Shown in pieces: positions 1-6,471 of a stretch of 13,337 nucleotides of DNA (positions within the stretch are counted from its first letter, which is position 1; every line of letters begins with the position of its first letter). The position numbers and the translations under genes were made by a program. The notes under the pieces were generated by a model that saw only the letters and a program-made list of their open reading frames with translations, did no database searches and was not told the origin of the DNA. Origin of the DNA: CADCSY01 sp038255685 (lineage in GTDB: Bacteria > Actinomycetota > Acidimicrobiia > Acidimicrobiales > CADCSY01); the NCBI GenBank assembly GCA_038255685.1, contig JBBSLC010000084.1, positions 1-13,337 on the forward strand. The letters are read 5' to 3'.

Positions 1-2391
1 GATCTCTGCCGGTGAGAGGCGACCGGCGGCCTGGCGGGGGCCACTGGCGGCGAGCTCGGAGATGGCCAGCATGGCGAGCGGCACCGCCACGACGGCGAGG
101 ACGGGCACCGCCGGCGAGGACGGGAGCGGGATCGACCCGGTGACGAGCTGCCACACCTGACGCCCCACGACCACGCCGAGCAGCGCGCCGAGGGCACCGC
201 CGAGCAGTGACAGCACCGCGACCTGGGACATCACGACCCAACGCACCTGGGACCCGGTCATCCCGAGCACCCGCAGCGTTGCGAGGTCGCGCCGGCGTCG
301 GCGCACGGTGACGATCGCTGCGTGGGCGACCGTCACCGTGGCGATGAGGCCGAGCAGGCCGGCGAGGACGACGGGCAGGGTCTCGACCGCGATGAGGCGC
401 TCGACCTCGCCAGGAGGGGTCGGCAGCAGCACCGTGGCATCACCGCCGAGCTGCGCGTCCACCAGGGAGACGAGATCGAACCCGGGAGCCACGTCGACCG
501 CGACGTTCACGTAGCAGCTGACCTCCTCGTCACAGGATCCCGAGAAGCCTGCCGCCTCGGCGCCATCAGGGGTGAGGACGACGCCCGACCCGCTCGAGCC
601 GCCGTCCGGAGAGACGGGGAGGATGACGATCCCTGTCACGAGGTGCGCCGTCGCCGAAGCGCCGGAGGCGACGGCGACGGTGTCGCCCACCCCCGCCCCG
701 GCGCTGGCTGCGCTGTTGGGTCCGAGCGCGATCTCACCGGGTGCGCTCGGCGGGCGGCCCTCGAGCATGACGGGCTCGATGCTGCCCTTGCGAGAGTCGA
801 TCACCATGGCGAAGTCCGGGGCGCCGTCGACGGTGACGCTCACCTGGAACGCCACGTCGGCGAAGGCGGTCACCCCGGGTTCGTCAGCGAGGGCCTCGCC
901 CACCGAGACCCCGTCACCCAGGTTGCTCAGGTCGTCCCCGCTGATCGTCGCGTCCCACCCCCACCCGTAGAGGTCGGGAGTCCCGACCAGCCGATCGGTG
1001 CTCGCGGCGAAGACCAGGGCGGCGACCACGCCGAGCACCCCGAACCCAACACCTGCAGCGCCGGCACGCGTCGCGGAGCCTGTCGTCGAGCCGCGCCCGA
1101 GGGCCATGGCGACCCCGGTGACGAGCGGCGGCGGCGCGCCCGCCTCGGCGACGGCCGTGACGAGACGACCGGGACGGCGCACCCGCCTCACCCGCCGGCG
1201 ATCGGTGGTCCACCACGCGCTCGTCGCGGCCACGATCACCAGGCCGATCGTCAGCGCGAGCGCCGACCCCAGTCCGAGCACGAGACCGTCGAGCCACACT
1301 CCAGGTGCCGGCTCCGCTCGCCGGGCCAGCCCGATCGGCATGAACGGGGATGCACCGATCGAGAGGAGCGCCCCCACGATCGTTCCACCGACGACGGCAC
1401 CCGCGCCGGGCACAGCGCTGCGCACCACGCGATCCCGTCGGCGACAGCCGATCGCAGCGAGCGTGGGATCGTCGAGCGCCACCTGTTGCGCGCCCCGACC
1501 GAGGATCTGGGTGAGCACGACAGCGCCGGTGAGAGCGACGACGACGGCCACCGCCAGCAGGGCCAGGGCGATCGCCGACATGGTCGGGTTGGCCTGGCTC
1601 CGGGCGGTCGACGGCCCGATGGACGGGTCGACCTCGAGGCCGAGCTCGTCGGCGGCTGCGGTGAAGGCGGCGATGGCACCGGGATCATCCTCGAGCGCCA
1701 CGAGCGCACCGATGGCGATCTCTCCGACCTCGTCGGTGCCGAACCGCTCGCGGAAGGCCGGCGTGAGGACGGTGAAGGAGAGGTCGTCCTCGCGCCCGGC
1801 CACGTCGGTGGGATCTCGGACCACCCCGACGACGTCGAGGTCGAAGGCGGGGCCGTCGGGGGAGCCGCCGTCGAACAGCGCCTCGAGTCCGGCGGAGGTG
1901 TAGCTCTCCATGGGGAGCAGGTCACCGACACCGACGCCGAGACGGCGAGCGGTGCGCTCGCCGAGGGCGACGGCGAGCGCCTCGTCGCGATCGGGGACCC
2001 TTCCCTCCAGCACCCGGGGACGCCCGTACTCGTAGAGCAGGAGGCCGCCCGGCTCGACCACCATCGGGACGAACGTTCCGGAGGGCTGGCCGACGGGGGA
2101 GATGGCCGCCAGCTCGAACGGCGCCACCGCCTCGACGTGGGGCAGGTCGGCGAGGTCGGGCAGCGGTGCGCCCTCCTGGCCCCCGACGAAGACGTCCATC
2201 GGACGGTTCGCCTGCAGCAGCCGATCGAACGCCGAGCTCGAGCGACGGGCGCCTGCCGTGGCCGTCAGGACGACCCCGACCACGAGCGCCACGAGCGCGC
2301 CCGTGAGCACCACCCCTCGCCAGCGGCGACGGAGCTCGATGCGCGCCAGGTAGGCGCCCGTCGACCCTCCTCCGTCCGCCCCCGACGTCAC
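1..2391 (-). CDS. FtsX/MacB-type ABC transporter permease (3' end cut by window)
   Basis: This is the membrane subunit of an ABC transporter of the FtsX/MacB type, which usually moves lipoproteins, lipids or peptides across or out of the membrane rather than importing solutes. The frame is open for 797 codons from a GTG at 2391 to the window edge, without a stop. Its last residues (LSPAEI) resemble the usual end of such permeases, so only a few residues are probably missing. I see eight hydrophobic segments in two sets of four, near residues 28-45, 268-290, 322-342, 367-392, then 454-468, 672-692, 722-745 and 757-777. Large extracytoplasmic domains lie between the first and second segments of each set, as in a duplicated FtsX fold. 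The GTG lies 16 bp after the ATPase stop codon, with only a weak purine-rich stretch ahead, so translation probably follows the ATPase. The transported substrate cannot be read from sequence. Confidence 0.9.
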   Translation of the reverse strand, partial: MTSGADGGGSTGAYLARIELRRRWRGVVLTGALVALVVGVVLTATAGARRSSSAFDRLLQANRPMDVFVGGQEGAPLPDLADLPHVEAVAPFELAAISPVGQPSGTFVPMVVEPGGLLLYEYGRPRVLEGRVPDRDEALAVALGERTARRLGVGVGDLLPMESYTSAGLEALFDGGSPDGPAFDLDVVGVVRDPTDVAGREDDLSFTVLTPAFRERFGTDEVGEIAIGALVALEDDPGAIAAFTAAADELGLEVDPSIGPSTARSQANPTMSAIALALLAVAVVVALTGAVVLTQILGRGAQQVALDDPTLAAIGCRRRDRVVRSAVPGAGAVVGGTIVGALLSIGASPFMPIGLARRAEPAPGVWLDGLVLGLGSALALTIGLVIVAATSAWWTTDRRRVRRVRRPGRLVTAVAEAGAPPPLVTGVAMALGRGSTTGSATRAGAAGVGFGVLGVVAALVFAASTDRLVGTPDLYGWGWDATISGDDLSNLGDGVSVGEALADEPGVTAFADVAFQVSVTVDGAPDFAMVIDSRKGSIEPVMLEGRPPSAPGEIALGPNSAASAGAGVGDTVAVASGASATAHLVTGIVILPVSPDGGSSGSGVVLTPDGAEAAGFSGSCDEEVSCYVNVAVDVAPGFDLVSLVDAQLGGDATVLLPTPPGEVERLIAVETLPVVLAGLLGLIATVTVAHAAIVTVRRRRRDLATLRVLGMTGSQVRWVVMSQVAVLSLLGGALGALLGVVVGRQVWQLVTGSIPLPSSPAVPVLAVVAVPLAMLAISELAASGPRQAAGRLSPAEI

Positions 2392-2407
2392 CCGGCCTGT
2401 CCCCGCC

Positions 2408-3121
2408 TCAGACCGTGGCGAGCGGTGCGTCGGCCTGCGCCGGGGCAGCCTCTGACACGACGCGGCCGTCCTTCATCTGCACGATGCGGCCGGCGGCAGC
2501 GGCCACGTCGTCATCGTGGGTGACCATCAGGATCGTCTGGCCACCCTCGTGCAAGCGCCGGAACAGCTCCAGCACCTCTTGGCCGCCCTCGGAGTCGAGG
2601 GCGCCGGTCGGCTCGTCGGCGAGGACCAAGGTGGGCTCGTTGGCGAGCGCCCGGGCGATGGCGAGGCGCTGGCGCTGGCCACCGGAGAGCACGCCGGGCG
2701 CTGCCTTGGCCTTGTCGGAGAGGCCGAGCAGATCGAGCAGGTCCCTGGCTCTCGTCTCGGCCTGCTTGCGCTTCATGCCGGCGACGATGGCGGGCAGGGC
2801 GACGTTCTCCAGGGCGCTCATGCCCTCGAGCAGGTTGAAGAACTGGAACACGATCCCGATGTGACGGCGCCGCATCCGGGCCAGCTCGTCCTCGGTCCGT
2901 CCGGTGACCTCCTCCCCGTCGAGGGTGATCAGACCCTCGTCGGCGGAGTCGAGCCCGGCCACGAGGTTGAGCAACGTGCTCTTCCCGCACCCCGACGGGC
3001 CCATGACGGCGGCGAACTCGCCCCGTCGCAGCGTGAGGTCCGCTCCCCGCAGGGCCCGCACCGGGGCTCCCTCCGCCTCGAAGGTCTTGCGGACCCCCGA
3101 CACCACCAGCACGTCATCCAT
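2408..3121 (-). CDS. ABC transporter ATP-binding protein, MacB/LolD type
   Basis: This cytoplasmic ATPase would power the adjoining FtsX-type permease. The 237-residue product has every motif of the family: Walker A GPSGCGKST (41-49), Q-loop glutamine at 93 in VFQFFNLL, signature LSGGQ (145-149), Walker B LVLADE ending at catalytic Glu170, D-loop ALD, and switch histidine His202 in MVTHD. The FFNLL after the Q-loop and the short length (about 220-240) are typical of the LolD/MacB/FtsE group that pairs with FtsX permeases. The start is ATG at 3121, with AGGAGA 9 nt upstream. That ribosome site lies inside the end of the cyclase gene, whose stop codon falls within the first codons of this gene (shared ATGGATGA). 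The two are therefore likely translated in a coupled way and made in a set ratio. Confidence 0.95.
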   Translation of the reverse strand: MDDVLVVSGVRKTFEAEGAPVRALRGADLTLRRGEFAAVMGPSGCGKSTLLNLVAGLDSADEGLITLDGEEVTGRTEDELARMRRRHIGIVFQFFNLLEGMSALENVALPAIVAGMKRKQAETRARDLLDLLGLSDKAKAAPGVLSGGQRQRLAIARALANEPTLVLADEPTGALDSEGGQEVLELFRRLHEGGQTILMVTHDDDVAAAAGRIVQMKDGRVVSEAAPAQADAPLATV

Positions 3122-4451
3122 GGTCTGCTCTCCTGATCTTGTAGGCCGCGACTGCAGCCTCTCGGCCCTTCACCTGTGCGGCCGGCAGCAGCTCGGCCTC
3201 GGGCTTGGTCGGCAGCGCCGCCCACGTCCCCTCGCTCAGCACCGTCTCGCCCGCCTCGCCCCACTGCTGGAGGCGCTGCGAGAGGTTCACCGTGTCTCCC
3301 ACCAGCGTGTACTCGATGCGCTCCTCCGAGCCGAGCAGCGCGGCCGCTGCCTCTCCCGTCGACACCCCGATGCCGAGACCGAACGGGTCACGACCCTCCG
3401 TCGTCCATCGGTCGTTCAGCACCTGTTGTGAGGCGTGCATGGACGCAGACGCGGCCACGGCCCGCTCGGCGTGGTCGGGCTGGGGGAACGGTGCTCCGAA
3501 CACCGCCATCACCGCGTCGCCGACGAACTGCATGACGGTGCCGCCCTCGTCGAGGATGGCGTGGTTCATCGCCGCGCGGTGCTCGTTCAGCTGGGCGGCG
3601 AGCAGGGTCGGCGAGGTGCGCTCGGCGATGGTCGAGTAGCCCCGGATGTCCGACATCAGCACCGTCGCCACCAGGGTCTCGGTCACCCCGATGGCGTGGC
3701 CGTCGCGGCGCAGCTTCTCCGCGAGGCCGCCGGGCAGGCACCGGCTGAGCGTCTCGCCCTGCTCCTCACGATCGACGATCGCCTTGTGGAGCAGCCGCAG
3801 CCGCCGCAGCCCGCCCTCGGCGCCGGCGCTCGCATCCTGGGCGATGCGCAGGAAGAGCTTCTCGACGTCGTCGGCGACGGCTTCGGGGGTCGACCGCCAC
3901 ACCGCAGCGATCGCCTTGATCGGCTTGCCCTCGGCGACGAGGCGGAGCAGCTCCTCCTCGCGCCCGCTCAGCCCCCCCTCCGTCGTCACCGGCGACACGA
4001 GGGCGTTCACGATCGCCGGGTCCAGCGCGGTCCCGCCCGTCGCCACGGCTCGCACCGCCTGGACCAGCTGGTCACCCTCGGCGAGGCGGTCCTTGAGCAG
4101 GTACCCGTAGCCCGAGGAGCCGTCGGCCAGCAGGCTGACGGCGTACTCGGGGTCGTCGTACTGCGAGAGGATGACGACCCCGGTGCCGGGGTGGCGCTTG
4201 CGCAGCTCTCTCGCCGCCTCGATGCCCTCCCGCTGGAACGAGGGGGGCATGCGGATGTCGGTGACGATGACCTGGGGGGCGAGGGCGTCGGCTCCCGACA
4301 CGAGCTCGTCGTAGTCGGCAGCGACACCGACCACCTCGAGGTCGGGCTGGCGCTGCAGCAGCGCCCGCACGCCCTCTCGGACGATGAGGTTGTCGTCGGC
4401 GAGGAAGACCGTGATCCTCCCCGCCGCCACCTGCTCCTGGTCGTCGCTCAT
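3114..4451 (-). CDS. Response regulator-class III nucleotide cyclase fusion with a LuxR-like middle segment
   Basis: This 445-residue cytoplasmic protein has three parts. Residues 12-150 are a NarL-like receiver domain with acidic pocket Asp19/Asp20, phospho-acceptor Asp65 (VTDIRMPP), Ser96 and Lys120, all intact. Residues 161-205 (starting LSGREEELLRLVAEG) align by eye with a LuxR/GerE helix-turn-helix, but the recognition helix (EAVADDVEKLF) departs from the usual TVKxHxxxI. Residues 262-445 are a class III adenylate/guanylate cyclase domain with metal-binding Asp268 (MSDIRGYS) and Asp312 (VGDAVMAVFG), plus Asn389 and Arg393 (VNLSQRL) for the transition state. The usual adenine-selecting Lys is Gln308, and the partner position is Thr382, so the base used (ATP or GTP) is open. 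I chose ATG 4451 because the receiver begins right after it and a run of six Gs lies 10 nt upstream; GTG at 4460 is possible. The gene lies 28 bp after the lipoprotein gene and overlaps the ATPase gene by 8 nt. No cognate kinase is adjacent. Confidence 0.92.
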   Translation of the reverse strand: MSDDQEQVAAGRITVFLADDNLIVREGVRALLQRQPDLEVVGVAADYDELVSGADALAPQVIVTDIRMPPSFQREGIEAARELRKRHPGTGVVILSQYDDPEYAVSLLADGSSGYGYLLKDRLAEGDQLVQAVRAVATGGTALDPAIVNALVSPVTTEGGLSGREEELLRLVAEGKPIKAIAAVWRSTPEAVADDVEKLFLRIAQDASAGAEGGLRRLRLLHKAIVDREEQGETLSRCLPGGLAEKLRRDGHAIGVTETLVATVLMSDIRGYSTIAERTSPTLLAAQLNEHRAAMNHAILDEGGTVMQFVGDAVMAVFGAPFPQPDHAERAVAASASMHASQQVLNDRWTTEGRDPFGLGIGVSTGEAAAALLGSEERIEYTLVGDTVNLSQRLQQWGEAGETVLSEGTWAALPTKPEAELLPAAQVKGREAAVAAYKIRRADHG

Positions 4452-4479
4452 GTCGCTCACACCCCCCGATCGGTCGTCG

Positions 4480-5277
4480 CTACTGGACCGTGAACTCGGC
4501 GACCATGCCCTGGGTGAAGTGGGGCGGGCCCTCCTCGCCCCCACCGACGGGGATGAAGCACACCATCGTGTAGTCACCGGGCTCATCGAACGAGATGAGC
4601 GAGGAGCTGGAATCGCCGGGGGAGGCGAAGGCGAAGCCGGCGAAGGTGATGGCCGCCATGGCCTCTTCCTCGGGGAGCTCGAAGAGCTCCTCGGTCGACT
4701 GCGAGGGGTCGTTCTTCTTGAAGACGACCATCTCGTGCTCCTCCTCGTCCGATGCGTTCTCGAACTCGAAGGCGAGGGTCCCAGCCGGCAGCGTCTCGGG
4801 GACGCCCTCGAACGCGTAGTCGACAGCCGTGACGGAGACCGTCTCGAAGTCGCAGGAGGGGATGGCCTTGCCCACCATCACCTGGTAGGTCTCGAACGTC
4901 TCGTCGGCGTTGAACGCCTCGGCGTCGCCCTCGGCGAGCCCCTCGATGGACGGGTCGAGCTGGTCGACCTCGGCCCGCACGTCTTCGGGCGCGCCGTCGC
5001 GGATCGGCGCCCACAGCGGCTCGAGCTGGGCGTGCGCCGCCATGGCCTCGTCCGCCGTCGCATCCTCGAGGTCCACCTCCGGGATCGCGGCGTTGAACTC
5101 GACGAGCGCGGCGCAGAAGGCATCGTCGCCGCCGCCGGCGGCCTGCTCACCGTCACCGGCGGGGGCGTCGACTGCGGCCGTGTCGTCATCGTCGTCGCCG
5201 CACGCGGCGACGCCGGCGACGAGTGCGCCGGCGAGGAAGGTGCGTGCGGCCAACCGGCCGAGTCGTCGGGTGTGCAT
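4480..5277 (-). CDS. Secreted lipoprotein with a cupredoxin-like C-terminal domain
   Basis: The 265-residue product begins with a basic, hydrophobic signal peptide ending in a lipobox (GVAAC, lipidated Cys26). A flexible linker rich in Asp, Gly and Ala (27-52) follows. Residues 53-145 look helical and carry Cys55 and Cys142, which could form a disulfide. Residues 150-265 resemble a plastocyanin/azurin fold: a strand with His181 (EEEHEMVVF), then PGDYTMVCF with Cys240, then His253 and Met258 in the order C-x12-H-x4-M. His, Cys, His and Met are the four ligands of a type 1 copper site, so this may be an electron-carrying or copper-sensing protein on the outer face of the membrane. Copper binding is inferred, not shown. 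The ATG at 5277 has a strong AGGAGG 9 nt upstream. It is the first gene of the minus-strand operon with the cyclase and ABC exporter, which suggests it serves that exporter or its signal. Confidence 0.85.
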   Translation of the reverse strand: MHTRRLGRLAARTFLAGALVAGVAACGDDDDDTAAVDAPAGDGEQAAGGGDDAFCAALVEFNAAIPEVDLEDATADEAMAAHAQLEPLWAPIRDGAPEDVRAEVDQLDPSIEGLAEGDAEAFNADETFETYQVMVGKAIPSCDFETVSVTAVDYAFEGVPETLPAGTLAFEFENASDEEEHEMVVFKKNDPSQSTEELFELPEEEAMAAITFAGFAFASPGDSSSSLISFDEPGDYTMVCFIPVGGGEEGPPHFTQGMVAEFTVQ

Positions 5278-5302
5278 GGGGATGGTCCTCCTGAGGGTTC
5301 GG

Positions 5303-5323
5303 ATCTGACCCCGTCATCTGACC
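5303..5323. repeat. 8-bp direct repeat (ATCTGACC twice, 13-bp spacing)
   Basis: ATCTGACC occurs at 5303-5310 and again at 5316-5323, separated by five bases, just upstream of the ribosome site of the lipoprotein gene. On the minus strand each copy reads GGTCAGAT. Tandem short repeats at a promoter can be sites for response-regulator dimers. The 13-bp spacing is slightly longer than one helical turn. Chance cannot be excluded for an 8-mer. Confidence 0.35.
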
Positions 5324-5366
5324 GCGGAGCGTGACGATCCGGACAGGGCACGAGCATGCGGATCGC

Positions 5367-5383
5367 TGGGGGTGCCACCCCCA
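5367..5383. promoter_or_regulatory. 17-bp perfect palindrome, candidate operator
   Basis: The sequence TGGGGGTGCCACCCCCA is an 8-bp inverted repeat around a single central base. A one-base centre makes a stable hairpin unlikely, so a binding site for a dimeric regulator is more plausible than a terminator. It lies 24 bp upstream of the candidate -35 box of the plus-strand gene and about 85 bp upstream of the lipoprotein start, where it could act on either side. Confidence 0.45.
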
Positions 5384-5454
5384 CCACCGCACACCGGGTC
5401 GCCCCCTTCACCCGAGCGGCCACGGTGCGTACGGTCCTCGCAGGAGGTGGTCCC

Positions 5455-6462
5455 ATGCGAGTGCAGGGTTCGTTCACATCGATCTCGTGGATCCCGTCGG
5501 AGGCCGTGAAAGGCATGGGGCGGATCGCTTTCGACCGGGGCGTCACCCACTACGACGACCCCCCGCCCGACCACGTCTCGGGAACCGCCGAGCTCGAGGC
5601 CATGCGCGACGCAGACCGCTTCCGCTTCGCCAACGACCTGCGGGTGTGGGCCGAGGTGGAGGACGGGCGCATCACCGGCGCTGGGTACGACGGCGGCGGC
5701 GTCATCGGTGTCAGCACCGTGCAGGTGGGGCGGGTCCGGCGCGACTTCCAGGCCGTGCTCTTCCCCACCATCCAGCACGATCCCGTGGTCGAGGGCTCGA
5801 GCGTCCGCTTCGTGCAGACCGTGGGCGGGCGCACGGGCATCCCCGCTCCACGCCGGGTGAACCGGCCGCCCTTCGTCCAGCTCCAGGCGCCGACGGTGTG
5901 GACCACCCTCGCCCTCACCCTCGACGCCGACGGGTCGTCGTCGTGGGAGGTGGCCGGGCAGAGCCCGTTCCCCCGCCACTGGTTCTACGACCACACCGGT
6001 GCGCTCGTGGCCAAGAGCGGTCTCACGGAGTTCAAGGAGTGGTGGCGCACGGCCTTCGGCAAGCACAGTCCGTGGGGCGACGAGGACTCCCCCGCCCTCG
6101 TCACCGCCGCCGAGACCGCCCTCGAGCGTGCGCTGTCGGCGGAGATCATGCGGGGTGGCGAGAAGCCCTCCTTCAAGAAGCTGAAGGAAGGGGCGGTCCT
6201 CATGACCCAGGGCGAGCCGGGCGACGAGGTCTACCTCGTGCTCGACGGCGTCCTGCGGGCTGACGTCGACGGTGAGCCGATGGCCGAGTACGGCCCGGGC
6301 GCCCTCCTCGGCGAGCGGGCCGTGCTCGAGGGCGGGGTGCGCACCGCCACGCTCACGGCGGTCACCGCGGCCCGGGTGGCCGTGGTCAGGGCCGACCAGC
6401 TGGACCGCGACGCGCTCCACGAGGTCAGCCAGGGTCACCGCCACGAAGAGAAGCACGCGTAA
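5455..6462 (+). CDS. Cyclic-nucleotide-binding-domain protein with an unrecognised N-terminal domain
   Basis: The 335-residue product ends in a cyclic-nucleotide-binding domain (about 240-325). It contains a beta-roll GEPGDEVYLVLDGVL and a phosphate-binding cassette GPGALLGERAVLEGGVRTATLTA. In that cassette Glu287 would hold the ribose 2'-OH and Arg296 the cyclic phosphate, as in CRP-type domains, so real ligand binding is likely. No helix-turn-helix follows; the protein ends shortly after with a His/Glu-rich tail, so it is not a CRP-like DNA binder. Residues 1-230 look like a soluble mixed alpha/beta domain rich in Trp and Phe that I do not recognise. It has no signal peptide or membrane segment. 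The ATG at 5455 was chosen because AGGAGG lies 7 nt upstream; the frame stays open back to 5356, but that start has no ribosome site. The gene is divergent from the cyclase operon and 9 bp ahead of the hydrolase gene. Confidence 0.88.
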   Translation: MRVQGSFTSISWIPSEAVKGMGRIAFDRGVTHYDDPPPDHVSGTAELEAMRDADRFRFANDLRVWAEVEDGRITGAGYDGGGVIGVSTVQVGRVRRDFQAVLFPTIQHDPVVEGSSVRFVQTVGGRTGIPAPRRVNRPPFVQLQAPTVWTTLALTLDADGSSSWEVAGQSPFPRHWFYDHTGALVAKSGLTEFKEWWRTAFGKHSPWGDEDSPALVTAAETALERALSAEIMRGGEKPSFKKLKEGAVLMTQGEPGDEVYLVLDGVLRADVDGEPMAEYGPGALLGERAVLEGGVRTATLTAVTAARVAVVRADQLDRDALHEVSQGHRHEEKHA

Positions 6463-6471
6463 CCTGCGGCG
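6460..6471 (+). promoter_or_regulatory. Candidate -10 element for leaderless start of the hydrolase gene
   Basis: TAACCT at 6460-6465 matches TANNNT and is followed by exactly six bases before the GTG at 6472, so a transcript would begin at the start codon itself. Its first three bases are also the TAA stop of the preceding gene. There is no Shine-Dalgarno sequence ahead of the GTG, which fits leaderless or coupled translation. No -35 box is clear. Confidence 0.4.

Larger units (their letters stand above)
5278..5454. promoter_or_regulatory. Divergent intergenic region between lipoprotein operon and cNMP-binding gene
   Basis: These 177 bp must hold promoters for both directions. On the plus strand, TTCACC (5407-5412), a 17-nt spacer and TACGGT (5430-5435) form a fair sigma-70-type promoter, followed by AGGAGG (5442-5447) 7 nt before the ATG at 5455. 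On the minus strand an AGGAGG lies 9 nt before the ATG at 5277, but no convincing promoter stands out. Two candidate protein-binding sites lie between: a 17-bp palindrome at 5367-5383, and an 8-bp direct repeat with copies at 5303-5310 and 5316-5323. Promoter calls come from consensus matching only. Confidence 0.5.

Noticed and set aside
322..2523. 733-codon open frame on the plus strand
   Set aside because: It lies opposite the permease, reads as low-complexity Arg/Asp/Gly/His-rich protein without any domain, and runs into the ATPase gene; a by-product of GC-rich codon use.
4452..4586. Upstream extension of the receiver-cyclase to 4586
   Set aside because: The extra 45 residues overlap the lipoprotein gene, are Ser/Arg/Pro-rich, and precede a normal receiver start at ATG 4451.
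5356..5454. Upstream start for the cNMP-binding protein
   Set aside because: It would take in the palindrome and the candidate promoter, and has no ribosome site, while ATG 5455 has AGGAGG 7 nt upstream.
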